DNA of 64,000 bases from Halomarina rubra (GTDB lineage: Archaea > Halobacteriota > Halobacteria > Halobacteriales > Haloarculaceae), in NCBI RefSeq assembly GCF_023699475.1, contig NZ_JALXFV010000008.1, positions 150,231 through 214,230 of the forward strand, read 5' to 3'. The notes beneath the pieces are model-generated. The model was not told where the DNA came from. It was given only the letters and a program-made list of their open reading frames with translations, and searched no databases. The translations under genes and the position numbers were made by a program. Positions 16,096-23,914 of this stretch are shown here, one piece after another. Numbering within the stretch: position 1 is the stretch's first letter; every line of letters starts with the position of its first letter.

Positions 16096-17745
16096 ATGAA
16101 CACTGCCGAGTTACTCGTCGACTGTCTCGAAGCCGAGGGCGTCGACTACGTGTTCGGACTCCCGGGCGAAGAGACGGAGGACCTGCTGTTCGCGATGGAC
16201 GAGTCGTCGGTGGACTTCGTCCCCGTCCGCCACGAGCAGGGTGCGGCGTTCATGGCCGACGTCCACGGCCGCCTCACCGGCGACGCGGGGGTTTGCCTCT
16301 CGACGCTCGGCCCCGGCGCGACCAACCTCCTGACCGGCGTCGCCGACGCCCACCTCGACAAGTCACCGCTCGTCGCCATCACCGGCCAGGGCGGACGCGA
16401 GCGGCTCCACCAGGAGAGCCACCAACTGCTCGACGTCGTCGAGATGTTCGGCCCCATCACGAAGTGGAACACGCGTCTCGACGACCCCGACGTCGTCCAC
16501 GAGTCCGTCCGGAAAGCGTTCAAACTCGCCGAACACGAGAAACCCGGTGCGACCCACCTCGAACTCCCCGAGGACGTCGCCGCCGCCGAGACGACCGCCG
16601 CGGCGCTCACCCCCGGCGACCGCGCGGTCCACCGTTCCCGCCCGGACCCCGAACGCGTCGACGCGGCGCTGTCCGTGGTCAGGGAGGCCGAGCGCCCCCT
16701 CGTGCTCGCGGGCAACGGCGCGGTCCGGTCCCGCGCCTCCGAGCAGTTGCGGACGTTCGTCGACGACACCGACATCCCCGTGGTCGCCACGTACATGGGC
16801 AAGGGCGCGGTGTCCGACCGCGACGAACAGTCGTTGATGACCCTCGACTCGGGCAGCGGCGAGGTCGACCGCGTCATCGAGCGCGCCGACGCCGTCGTCG
16901 CCATCGGCTACGACATCGCCGAGCACGACCCCGAGAGCTGGAACCCCGAGGGCGACAAGCGCGTCGTCCACCTCGACGCCGAACCCGCCGAGGTGTACGA
17001 ACACTACGTCCCCGACGTCGAACTGGTGTGTGACGTCGCCGCCGGCATCGAGGCGTTCTGCGCCGCCGACCTCGACGCCGTCGACACCGACTGGTACGCG
17101 GACCTCCGGCAGGGTCTCGTCGGTGAGGTGAGCCGCGAACCCGAGGCCGACGAACCGGTCACCGTCGCCCGGACGCTCCCCCTGCTCCGTGAGGCGATGG
17201 CCGACGACGACGTCCTGATTTCGGACGTCGGTAGTCACAAGATGGCCATCGCCCAGTCGTACCCCACCTTCGAGCCGAACACGTGTCTCATCTCCAACGG
17301 ACTGGCGTCGATGGGTATCGCGGTCCCCGGCGCGGTGGCAGCGGACGTGGCGCTGTCGGGGAGCACCGCCGTCTCCGGCGAGGACGACACCCAGCCCGAC
17401 GGGGAAGGCGAGGTAGACGGCGAGGCGCCGAACGTCGTCGCCGCCACCGGCGACGGTGGGTTCCTGATGAACGCCGCCGAACTGGAGACCGCCCGGCGAC
17501 TGGACTGCTCGTTCACCGTCGTCCTGTTCGTCGACGACGACTACGGCCTCATCTCCGAGAAACAGGAGGACCACCGCGGCGCGTCCACCGGGACGCGCCT
17601 CGGCAACCCCGACTTCGTGACGTTCGCCGAGTCCTTCGGCGTCGAGGCGTACCGGCCCGAGACGTGGTCCGAGGTCCGCGAGACGCTCGACGAGGTCGTC
17701 GGCAGTGACTCGCTGTCGCTCGTCGAGATCAGGTTGGACGAGTAG
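16096..17745 (+). CDS. ThDP-dependent enzyme, acetolactate synthase large-subunit type
   Basis: A 549-residue thiamine-diphosphate enzyme. The N-domain holds FGLPGEETEDLL and the catalytic Glu in VPVRHEQGAAFMAD (about residue 46). The middle domain contains PLVLAGNGAVR. The C-domain has the ThDP motif ATGDGGFLMNAAELETA. Acetolactate synthase joins two pyruvates in branched-chain amino-acid synthesis, but no regulatory subunit, ilvC or leu genes are nearby, so benzoylformate-type or other 2-keto acid decarboxylases are alternatives. Residues about 421-447 form an acidic insert (Glu, Asp, Gly) not usual in the family and probably a surface loop. Confidence 0.88.
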   Translation: MNTAELLVDCLEAEGVDYVFGLPGEETEDLLFAMDESSVDFVPVRHEQGAAFMADVHGRLTGDAGVCLSTLGPGATNLLTGVADAHLDKSPLVAITGQGGRERLHQESHQLLDVVEMFGPITKWNTRLDDPDVVHESVRKAFKLAEHEKPGATHLELPEDVAAAETTAAALTPGDRAVHRSRPDPERVDAALSVVREAERPLVLAGNGAVRSRASEQLRTFVDDTDIPVVATYMGKGAVSDRDEQSLMTLDSGSGEVDRVIERADAVVAIGYDIAEHDPESWNPEGDKRVVHLDAEPAEVYEHYVPDVELVCDVAAGIEAFCAADLDAVDTDWYADLRQGLVGEVSREPEADEPVTVARTLPLLREAMADDDVLISDVGSHKMAIAQSYPTFEPNTCLISNGLASMGIAVPGAVAADVALSGSTAVSGEDDTQPDGEGEVDGEAPNVVAATGDGGFLMNAAELETARRLDCSFTVVLFVDDDYGLISEKQEDHRGASTGTRLGNPDFVTFAESFGVEAYRPETWSEVRETLDEVVGSDSLSLVEIRLDE

Positions 17746-17796
17746 CGTCGCTCGCGCGGTCGCCCGTCGGCATCTATCGCCCCGGTCGGCCGTGAC

Positions 17797-18060
17797 TCAC
17801 TGGTCGCTCACCGCGCCGTGGACCCGGTCGGCGACCCACGGGCCGACCCAGCCCTGGACGACGACGACCAGCACGAGCAAGGAGAGCGTCACGACAGAGA
17901 GAAAGCCGACACGCGCCGCTGCGGCCACCATCCCCTGTGTCCAGCCGTAGAGGCTGATGAGTGCGAACACCGCCGCGAGCGAGGCGAGCACCCAGCCGAA
18001 CCGGCCGAGCGTCTCCGCGCTCTCGACGAACGTCTCGACTCTCTCGCCGAGTCGAACCAT
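17797..18060 (-). CDS. Small two-helix membrane protein
   Basis: An 87-residue protein with an N-terminal amphipathic stretch (VRLGERVETFVESAETLGRF), then two hydrophobic segments (WVLASLAAVFALISLYGW, about 27-44, and VGFLSVVTLSLLVLVVVVQG, about 52-72). No enzyme motif. No family recognised. Single gene between the ThDP enzyme (convergent) and the amphi-Trp gene. Confidence 0.7.
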   Translation of the reverse strand: MVRLGERVETFVESAETLGRFGWVLASLAAVFALISLYGWTQGMVAAAARVGFLSVVTLSLLVLVVVVQGWVGPWVADRVHGAVSDQ

Positions 18061-18125
18061 ACGCTACTACTGACGGTCCAGCCTCAAAACACTCTTGGAT
18101 TCCTCGACTCCCAGGGGTGTGTGAC

Positions 18126-18587
18126 CTACTCGATACGCAACTCGTCGGACTCGGGGACGGCCTGCTTGTCCCAGTGCAGCGAGAACGTCACCGTCTCCGC
18201 ACCGCTGGACATCATCGAGGAGTCCTCACCGACGTCGACGTTCAGCGTCACCTCCTCGGGGGGGTTGACCGTCGCGCTGTCGTTGCCGACGAGGAACGTC
18301 ACCTTCCCGTACTGTCCCGTCTGGGCGTTCTGAGTACCCTGCGTCTCCTGTGTCGTCTGGCTCTCTCCGGTCGGTGTCCCCGTCGTTCCCTCGGTGGTCG
18401 ACCCGTCGGCAGACCCGTGGTGCGTGGTCTCGCCCGTCGCGTCGCCCGTCGTCGGTTTCCCGGTCGTCGACCCCGTCGTCCGGTCTGTGCCGCCGTGTCC
18501 CCCGTTCGCCAGTTTGTCGGCGAACTCGCGCAGGTACTCGGCGGCCTCGGTGCGTGTCACGGTCCGCTCGGCGTTGAGTCCGGACAT
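18126..18587 (-). CDS. Amphi-Trp domain protein with Thr-rich insert
   Basis: A 153-residue protein. Residues 8-30 (RTVTRTEAAEYLREFADKLA) read as the first helix of the amphi-Trp domain, and 91-153 (GKVTFLVGND, then VTLNVDVGED and TVTFSLHWDK) as its strands and final Trp-containing strand. Between them, about 30-90, sits a Thr/Gly/Ser-rich stretch with few hydrophobics, where family members have a short turn. Amphi-Trp proteins are small, abundant in halophiles and of unknown role. No membrane segment. The gene before it encodes a membrane protein. Confidence 0.75.
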   Translation of the reverse strand: MSGLNAERTVTRTEAAEYLREFADKLANGGHGGTDRTTGSTTGKPTTGDATGETTHHGSADGSTTEGTTGTPTGESQTTQETQGTQNAQTGQYGKVTFLVGNDSATVNPPEEVTLNVDVGEDSSMMSSGAETVTFSLHWDKQAVPESDELRIE

Positions 18588-18638
18588 GGGTCGTCCGACT
18601 CGCGCCGCCGGTAGCCCCCTTGTGCTTGCCCGTGCGTG

Positions 18639-19007
18639 TCAGTCGCTCACCGCGACCCACACCGCGAGCGACCCGAGCACCAGCGCGGGCACCAGCGGCA
18701 GCGTGAGGTACGCGTCACGCCACGTCAGCCCCAGCGACTCGATGAACCCCGTCGAGTACGGGACGAGCAGGATGGCCGTCGGCACGCAGACGAACGCGAC
18801 GAAAATCGCCCCGACCAGCACCCACCCCTTCGCGCCGAACTCCCCGGACTGGGGCACCTCGGGGTGGTACGCTCGAGTCGTCCGGACGTCGCCGGGGTCC
18901 TCCTCGCGTCCCGGGTCGTCCCCGTCGTCGAACGTCGCCGGGTCGTGGACGTAGCCACCCGCTCCGTCGTCGCCGTTGGTGGTGTCTCCCGTCGCGTCTT
19001 CAGCCAT
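18639..19007 (-). CDS. Membrane protein with two C-terminal helices
   Basis: A 122-residue protein. Residues 1-55 are acidic and disordered (Asp, Gly, Thr), then two hydrophobic segments follow (KGWVLVGAIFVAFVCVPTAI near 62-80 and LTLPLVPALVLGSLAVWVAV near 100-119), linked by a short loop with VPYSTGF. The ATG at 19007 overlaps the 3' end of the alcohol dehydrogenase by 8 bases on the same strand, so the genes are probably co-transcribed. No family recognised. Confidence 0.75.
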   Translation of the reverse strand: MAEDATGDTTNGDDGAGGYVHDPATFDDGDDPGREEDPGDVRTTRAYHPEVPQSGEFGAKGWVLVGAIFVAFVCVPTAILLVPYSTGFIESLGLTWRDAYLTLPLVPALVLGSLAVWVAVSD

Positions 19008-20046
19008 CGTACTCGCTGTCCGGGACGACGACGACCTTCCCGAACCCTTCGCGCTCCTGGAGCATCTCGTGTGCACGCTGCGCCTCGCTCATCGGCAGCA
19101 CCTCGCGGACGCGCGGTTCGAACGTGCCGTCCCACACCAGCGGGAGGACGTCGTCGATCTCACCGGGCGTCGCCATCGTCGACCCGAGCAGTTCCAGCTG
19201 GTTCCAGAACAGCCGGTTGATGTTCGTCTCGGCTTTCGGTCCCGTCGTCGCGCCGCAGGTGACGAGGCGGCCGCCCTTGGTGAGCGCCTTCGTCGAGTCG
19301 TCCCACGTCGCCGGACCGATGTGGTCGACGACGACGTCGACGCCGCGGCCGTCGGTGTGCTCGTAGACGAACTTCGAGAACGACTCCTCCTCGTAGTTGA
19401 CGACGTGGTCCGCACCGCACTCCTTGGCGTACTCCAACTTCTCCTCGGTGCTGGCGGTGGCGTACACCTCCGCGCCCGCGTGGTCGGCTATCTGGACGGC
19501 GGCGTGACCGACGCCACCGGACGCCCCGAGGACGAGGATGGACTCGCCCTGTTTCAGCTCCGCCTGGGTCATCAGCATCCGCCACGCGGTCTGGAACACG
19601 AGCGAGGAACTCGCCGCCGTCTTCCAGTCGACGTGGTCGGGGACGGGCACGAGGTTCTCGGCGGGAACGGCGGCCTGTTCGGCGTGGACCCCCCGAACGT
19701 GCTCGCCGATGAGGTGGTAAGAGTCACACTCGGGTTCCCGGCCGTCGCGGCAGGCTTCGCACTCGCCGCAGTACCTGCCCGCACAGACCGCGACGCGGTC
19801 GCCCTCCTCGAACCGCGAGACGTCGGCCCCGACGTCGGTGACGACGCCCGCGGCGTCGCTGCCGGGGATGTGGGGCATCTCCAACTCGACGCCCGGCAGG
19901 CCGCGCCGCGTCCAGACGTCGAGGTGGTTGAGCGCCCCGGCCTTCACGTCGACGAGCACCTCGTCGTCGCCGACGTCGGGGTCGGGGAACTCGTCGTACT
20001 CCAGCACACTCGTCTCGCCGTGCTCGCTGAACTGGACGGCTTTCAT
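19000..20046 (-). CDS. Zinc-type alcohol dehydrogenase/quinone oxidoreductase
   Basis: A 348-residue medium-chain dehydrogenase. It opens MKAVQFSEHGETSVLEYDE, has the catalytic-domain segment GALNHLDVWTRRGLP and, near residue 87, the structural-zinc lobe with cysteines in CAGRYCGECEACRDGRE and C-D-S-Y. The dinucleotide-binding motif is LGASGGVGHAAVQIAD (about 175). Family members oxidise alcohols or reduce enones with NAD(P)H. No catalytic-zinc cysteine is obvious at residue 40 (Asn takes that spot), so a quinone-oxidoreductase role is possible. The start MKAVQF is the family start. Confidence 0.92.
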   Translation of the reverse strand: MKAVQFSEHGETSVLEYDEFPDPDVGDDEVLVDVKAGALNHLDVWTRRGLPGVELEMPHIPGSDAAGVVTDVGADVSRFEEGDRVAVCAGRYCGECEACRDGREPECDSYHLIGEHVRGVHAEQAAVPAENLVPVPDHVDWKTAASSSLVFQTAWRMLMTQAELKQGESILVLGASGGVGHAAVQIADHAGAEVYATASTEEKLEYAKECGADHVVNYEEESFSKFVYEHTDGRGVDVVVDHIGPATWDDSTKALTKGGRLVTCGATTGPKAETNINRLFWNQLELLGSTMATPGEIDDVLPLVWDGTFEPRVREVLPMSEAQRAHEMLQEREGFGKVVVVPDSEYDG

Positions 20047-20110
20047 GACCGGTCGTCCGGAGGGGCGGAGCAAAACCCTGCCGATGACTGGCACGGTCGG
20101 GGCCGTCGGA

Positions 20111-20117
20111 GCTTTAT
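20111..20117 (+). promoter_or_regulatory. TATA box of moaB
   Basis: GCTTTAT lies about 29 bases before the ATG at 20143 and overlaps an earlier in-frame ATG at 20116, so the later start is favoured and the transcript is leaderless. Confidence 0.5.
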
Positions 20118-20142
20118 GTCAGCGCGCGCCGAAGCGCTGCCC

Positions 20143-20784
20143 ATGGACGACGACCGCTCCGGGGACGGGCACGTTCGGCGGGCAGACGGGGGGCACGAAC
20201 ACGAGGGGCACGAACACGACGAGGAGGGCCACGGCGACCACCACGACCACGGCCACCACCACGGCGAGGCGGGGACGCACGACCACCACCACCACGACGT
20301 CGAACAGCTCTCGGTCGCCGTCGTCACGGTCTCGTCGACCCGCGAGGCGAGCGAGGACGTCGCCGGCGACGCCATCGAGGAGGAGTTGCGAGCGGCGGGC
20401 AACGACGTCGCCTCCCGCGTCGTCGTGCCGGACGACGCGGCCGCGGTCCGGGAGGCCGTCCAGGAGGCGGTGGGCGACGACGCCGTCGACGCCGTCGTCA
20501 CGACCGGCGGTACCGGCGTCACCCCCGACGACGTCACGGTCGAGGCCGTCGAGGAGCTGTTCGCCAAACACCTGCCCGGCTTCGGCGAACTGTTCCGCGA
20601 CTTCTCGCGCGAGGAGGTCGGCACCCGCGTCGTCGGCACGCGGGCGACGGCGGGCATCGTCACGCGCGAGGACGGCGGCGTCCCCGTCTTCTCGTTGCCC
20701 GGCAGCGAGAACGCCGCCCGCCTCGGCACGCGGGACGTCATCGTCCCCGAAGCGCCACACCTCGCGGGGTTGGCCCGCCGGTGA
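20143..20784 (+). CDS. moaB: Molybdenum cofactor biosynthesis protein B with His-rich head
   Basis: A 213-residue protein. Residues about 55-213 form a MoaB/MogA domain: SVAVVTVSSTR (nucleotide strand), VDAVVTTGGTGVTPDDVT (the T-G-G-T-G molybdopterin-binding turn) and FSLPGSENAARLGTRDVI. This domain adenylates molybdopterin before metal insertion. Residues 1-52 are acidic and hold about 17 histidines in runs of H-x-H and HHHH, which can bind Zn, Ni or Cu. The start at 20143 follows a TATA box; an upstream ATG at 20116 would add nine residues. The next gene's GTG overlaps the stop by four bases. Confidence 0.88.
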   Translation: MDDDRSGDGHVRRADGGHEHEGHEHDEEGHGDHHDHGHHHGEAGTHDHHHHDVEQLSVAVVTVSSTREASEDVAGDAIEEELRAAGNDVASRVVVPDDAAAVREAVQEAVGDDAVDAVVTTGGTGVTPDDVTVEAVEELFAKHLPGFGELFRDFSREEVGTRVVGTRATAGIVTREDGGVPVFSLPGSENAARLGTRDVIVPEAPHLAGLARR

Positions 20785-21662
20785 CGGTCCTCGTCGTCGG
20801 GGCCAGCGGCTACCTGGGCCGCTCGGTCGTCGACGCTCTGCGCGCCGCGGGTCAGGAGACCGCCGGCACCCACTTCAGCAACGCCGTCGACGGCGCGACC
20901 CACCCCTACGACTTCTTCGAGAGCGACCTCCGAGACCTGCCCCTCGGGGCGGTCGACGCCGTCGTGTTCGCCGCGCACGTCGAGCGCACCGGTCACCCCT
21001 TCGAGCGGTTCGCGACCGCCGCCGAGGGGTTCGTCGACGCGGTCCGCGACGCCGCGGTGCGTCTCGTCTACGTCTCCAGTGCGGGCGTGTTCGACGGCAG
21101 CGGCACTCGCTACACCGAGTCCGTCGACCCGACGCCGAAGTCACGCTACGGCCGGCGACTCCGACGGTTCGAGCGGTGCGTCGCCACCCTCCCGGACGCG
21201 TGCGCGTTCCGCGCGGACTACCTGTTCGGCCACTCGCGAGGGGTGCTCGACGAGCGCCTGTCGCGAACCAGACGGCTGGTCCGGGCGGGACAGACCGTGC
21301 CGTACTACGCGGACATGTGGAAGAGTCCGTGTCACGTCCAGGAGGCGGGCCGGGCGCTCGCGGTGCTCTCGCTCGGCGACGCACGGGGTGTCGTCCACGC
21401 GCCGACGCCCCGAACCAGCGCGTGGGCGTTCCACCGCGCCGGGATGGCCGCGCTCGGCGAGGACGCACGGCTGGTCGTCCCCGAACCGATGCCGGAAGAC
21501 CCGACGCTCCACCGCGACTCCTCGCTCGCCTCCGATCGCTTCGAGCAGGTGTGTGGCTTCCGGCCGCGGTCGGTCACCACGGCGCTGCGCGAACCCCACG
21601 ACTCGGCGTCACCCTCGGCGGCGACCGCGCTCAGTTCGGTAACGGACAGAGCGAGGCGGTGA
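20781..21662 (+). CDS. NAD-dependent epimerase/dehydratase, RmlD-like
   Basis: A 293-residue extended short-chain dehydrogenase. The GTG start at 20781 shares GTGA with the moaB stop, so the two are translationally coupled. The Rossmann motif GASGYLGRSVVDALR follows at once, then VVFAAHVERTGHP (substrate loop) and VYVSSAGVF, and the K-S-R-Y-G of the active site (Tyr-x-x-x-Lys altered). RmlD-like enzymes reduce dTDP-sugars; other extended SDRs act on other sugars. The active-site Lys is not clear, so this may be a weak or atypical catalyst. The last 32 bases overlap the convergent cupin gene. Confidence 0.8.
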   Translation: MTVLVVGASGYLGRSVVDALRAAGQETAGTHFSNAVDGATHPYDFFESDLRDLPLGAVDAVVFAAHVERTGHPFERFATAAEGFVDAVRDAAVRLVYVSSAGVFDGSGTRYTESVDPTPKSRYGRRLRRFERCVATLPDACAFRADYLFGHSRGVLDERLSRTRRLVRAGQTVPYYADMWKSPCHVQEAGRALAVLSLGDARGVVHAPTPRTSAWAFHRAGMAALGEDARLVVPEPMPEDPTLHRDSSLASDRFEQVCGFRPRSVTTALREPHDSASPSAATALSSVTDRARR

Positions 21663-21945
21663 ACACCGCCACGTCGTCGCTCTCGTTGCGCGCGCCGTGT
21701 GGTTCGCCGCGCTCGTGGAGCACGACGCCGGGCGCTTCGACGGTCTCCTCGGTGTCTCCCTGGACGACCACGACCTCGCCCCGGAGGACGTGGAACACGT
21801 TCGTCGCGTCGTCGTGTTCGTGCGTCGGGAGTTCCGCCCCCGGTCCGAGCGCGAAGTACTTCACCAGCACGTCGTCGGTGACGACGAGTTCGCCGGACGT
21901 TCGTTCTCCCTCCGCAGGTTCTTCGACGTCGAATCGGTCGAGCAT
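21631..21945 (-). CDS. Small cupin-domain protein
   Basis: A 104-residue single cupin. The metal-binding first motif reads GAELPTHEHDDATNVFHVLRGE (His-x-His and a following His/Glu set), and the second reads APGVVLHERGEPHGARNE. Small cupins bind a metal and are often enzymes or signal proteins for small molecules. The role is unknown. Its 3' end overlaps that of the epimerase gene on the other strand by 32 bases. The ATG at 21945 (MLDRFD) is chosen; the upstream Met would add residues of low conservation. Confidence 0.85.
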   Translation of the reverse strand: MLDRFDVEEPAEGERTSGELVVTDDVLVKYFALGPGAELPTHEHDDATNVFHVLRGEVVVVQGDTEETVEAPGVVLHERGEPHGARNESDDVAVFTASLCPLPN

Positions 21946-22093
21946 GGTCGGTGGTTGGTCGTCCGGTGGCTTCAATCGGTCCCCGAAGTGGGCTCTTCAG
22001 ACAGCCAGTTGGGCGGTCGGTCGTGACACGGATTCAGTCAATCGCACGACGGTGGCGGTAAGCTATACCCGGCCGCCGCCCCAACTCCCGGTC

Positions 22094-22918
22094 ATGGCAA
22101 TGGAGTACGTCACGGTCCAGGGCGTCGAGGTCCCCAAACTCGGTCTCGGGACGTGGCGACTGACCGGCGACGACTGTCGTAACGCGGTCCAGACGGCCCT
22201 CGACCTCGGGTATCGCCACGTCGACACCGCACAGGCGTACGGCAACGAACGACAGGTCGGCGCGGCCATCGCCTCCAGCGACGTCGACCGCGAGGACGTC
22301 TTCCTCGCGACGAAACTGGAGGGTGGCAACCGTGACTACGACGGCGTGTTGCGCTCGACCGACGAGAGCCTCGCGAAACTCCGGACGGACTACCTCGACC
22401 TCCTCCTGATCCACTGGCCGAACCGTCGCGTTCCGACCCGCGAGACGCTCGACGCGATGGCCGAACTGGTCGACGACGGGAAGGTGAAGCACGTCGGCGT
22501 GAGCAACTTCAAACGCGACGCGCTGGACGAGGCGCGGACCCAGGCCGACGTCCCCATCTTCACCGACCAGGTGCAGTTCCACCCCTACTGGGACCAGACG
22601 GACCTGCTCGACTACTGCGCCATCCACGACGTGTTGCTGACGGCGTACAGTCCGCTGGGGCACGGCGGCGTCCTCGACGACCCCGTGCTCGCGGAGGTGG
22701 GCGACCGCTACGACAAGTCCCCGGCCCAGGTCGCGTTGCGGTGGGCCACCCAGCACGACCCCGTCGCCACCATCCCGAAGGCGACGAGTCCCGAGCACCT
22801 CGAAGCCAACCTCGCTGTCTTCGACTTCGAACTCACCGACGCGGAGATGGAGCGCATCAGTCAGCCCTCGAAACTCCGCACCCTCTCGGGGTTCGTGAAG
22901 TCCCGCGCGCCGCTATAG
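22094..22918 (+). CDS. Aldo/keto reductase
   Basis: A 274-residue aldo/keto reductase. The catalytic tetrad is intact: Asp44 and Tyr49 (VDTAQAYGNE), Lys74 (ATKLEG) and His107 (LIHWPN). Other landmarks are the N-terminal LGLGTWRL, VSNF, and the C-terminal IPKATSPEHL that binds NADPH phosphate. It reduces carbonyl groups of sugars or aldehydes with NADPH. The start at 22094 is the family start. It runs in the direction of the next metallo-hydrolase gene, which has its own promoter just past the stop. Confidence 0.93.
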   Translation: MAMEYVTVQGVEVPKLGLGTWRLTGDDCRNAVQTALDLGYRHVDTAQAYGNERQVGAAIASSDVDREDVFLATKLEGGNRDYDGVLRSTDESLAKLRTDYLDLLLIHWPNRRVPTRETLDAMAELVDDGKVKHVGVSNFKRDALDEARTQADVPIFTDQVQFHPYWDQTDLLDYCAIHDVLLTAYSPLGHGGVLDDPVLAEVGDRYDKSPAQVALRWATQHDPVATIPKATSPEHLEANLAVFDFELTDAEMERISQPSKLRTLSGFVKSRAPL

Positions 22919-22948
22919 CTTTTCCCGCTGGGGGCGATACGTGTAGCT

Positions 22949-23869
22949 ATGCCGACGGAACTCCGACCTGGCTGCTGGCTCATCGAGCTGAGTGCGGTGA
23001 ACGCCTACCTCGTCGAGGACGTGGAAGGGACGACGACGACGGAGAGGCAGGCCTCCGCACGCGACGACCCCATCTCGGTCGACCTCTCGGAGGGCGCGGA
23101 CGAGACCGCGACCGAATCCGAGAACGGCGACGATGGGGCGACGGAGGAGGTCGACGACGCCGAGGCTGTGGTCGACGCCGAAGAGACCGACGACACCGAA
23201 GAGACCGACGACAACGAGGAGGCAGCCGACACCGACGAGTCGACCACGGAACCGGACCGCGAGGAGCGCACCGTCCTCACGCTCGTCGACGCGGGGATGC
23301 CGTTCGACGCGCCGAAGATAGAACGCGCCATCGAGGAGGCCGGCTACACCACCGCCGACGTCGACCGCGTGCTCGTCACCCACTACGACGTCGACCACGT
23401 CGGTGGCCTCTCGCGGCTCGACCTCCCCAACGCGACGGTCTACATGGGGTCGCCCGACGCCGACTACCTCACCGGTCGACGCAGTCCGCCCGTCGGTGAC
23501 CACAAGGGCGCACTCCAGCGTCTCTCCTCGCTGTTCGTCTCGACGGACCTCGACGTCGAGACCGTCGGCGACGGCGACCGCGTCGGGAGTTTCACCGTCT
23601 ACGAGACGCCCGGTCACACCGAGGGCCACGTCGCGTACGTCAGCAGCGACCTCTCGGTGGCGTTCGTCGGCGACCTCGTCCGGGAGTCCGGCGGTGACCT
23701 CCAGCCGTCGTCGTGGGCCATCAGCCACGACACCGCGGCCGTCGCCGACTCCATCCACGACCTCGCCGACCGCGAACCCGCCGTCGAGGTCCTGGCGATG
23801 GGCCACGGCGTCCCGTTCATGCGCGGCGGAGCGGTCCGCCTCGCGAAGCTCGGCCAGCGCGTCGACTGA
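22949..23869 (+). CDS. Metallo-beta-lactamase-fold hydrolase with acidic insert
   Basis: A 306-residue metallo-hydrolase of the glyoxalase-II type fold. The metal motif reads THYDVDHVGG (about 144-153), then ETPGHTEGHVAY (third His), FVGDLV (Asp) and GHGVPF (last His). The fold normally starts with adjacent strands VNAYLVED and LVDAG; here about 75-80 residues of Glu/Asp/Thr (around 25-105) separate them. That insert includes an 18-base in-frame repeat at 23177-23212. It is likely a solvent-exposed halophilic loop. The substrate is unknown. The AGCTTTTCCC box before the ATG supports the start. Confidence 0.88.
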   Translation: MPTELRPGCWLIELSAVNAYLVEDVEGTTTTERQASARDDPISVDLSEGADETATESENGDDGATEEVDDAEAVVDAEETDDTEETDDNEEAADTDESTTEPDREERTVLTLVDAGMPFDAPKIERAIEEAGYTTADVDRVLVTHYDVDHVGGLSRLDLPNATVYMGSPDADYLTGRRSPPVGDHKGALQRLSSLFVSTDLDVETVGDGDRVGSFTVYETPGHTEGHVAYVSSDLSVAFVGDLVRESGGDLQPSSWAISHDTAAVADSIHDLADREPAVEVLAMGHGVPFMRGGAVRLAKLGQRVD

Positions 23870-23914
23870 CAGGCACCGCGCCTCCACCGCGCTGTTCGTG
23901 ACAGCGCCCCGGCT

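Noticed and set aside
20116-20142. Earlier ATG for moaB
   Set aside because: The TATA box overlaps it, so it would be outside the transcript; it adds nine unconserved residues.
23142-23262. DNA repeat or mobile element in the acidic coding stretch
   Set aside because: The similarity is from a simple in-frame acidic codon run, with one true 18-base tandem duplication, not from an element.
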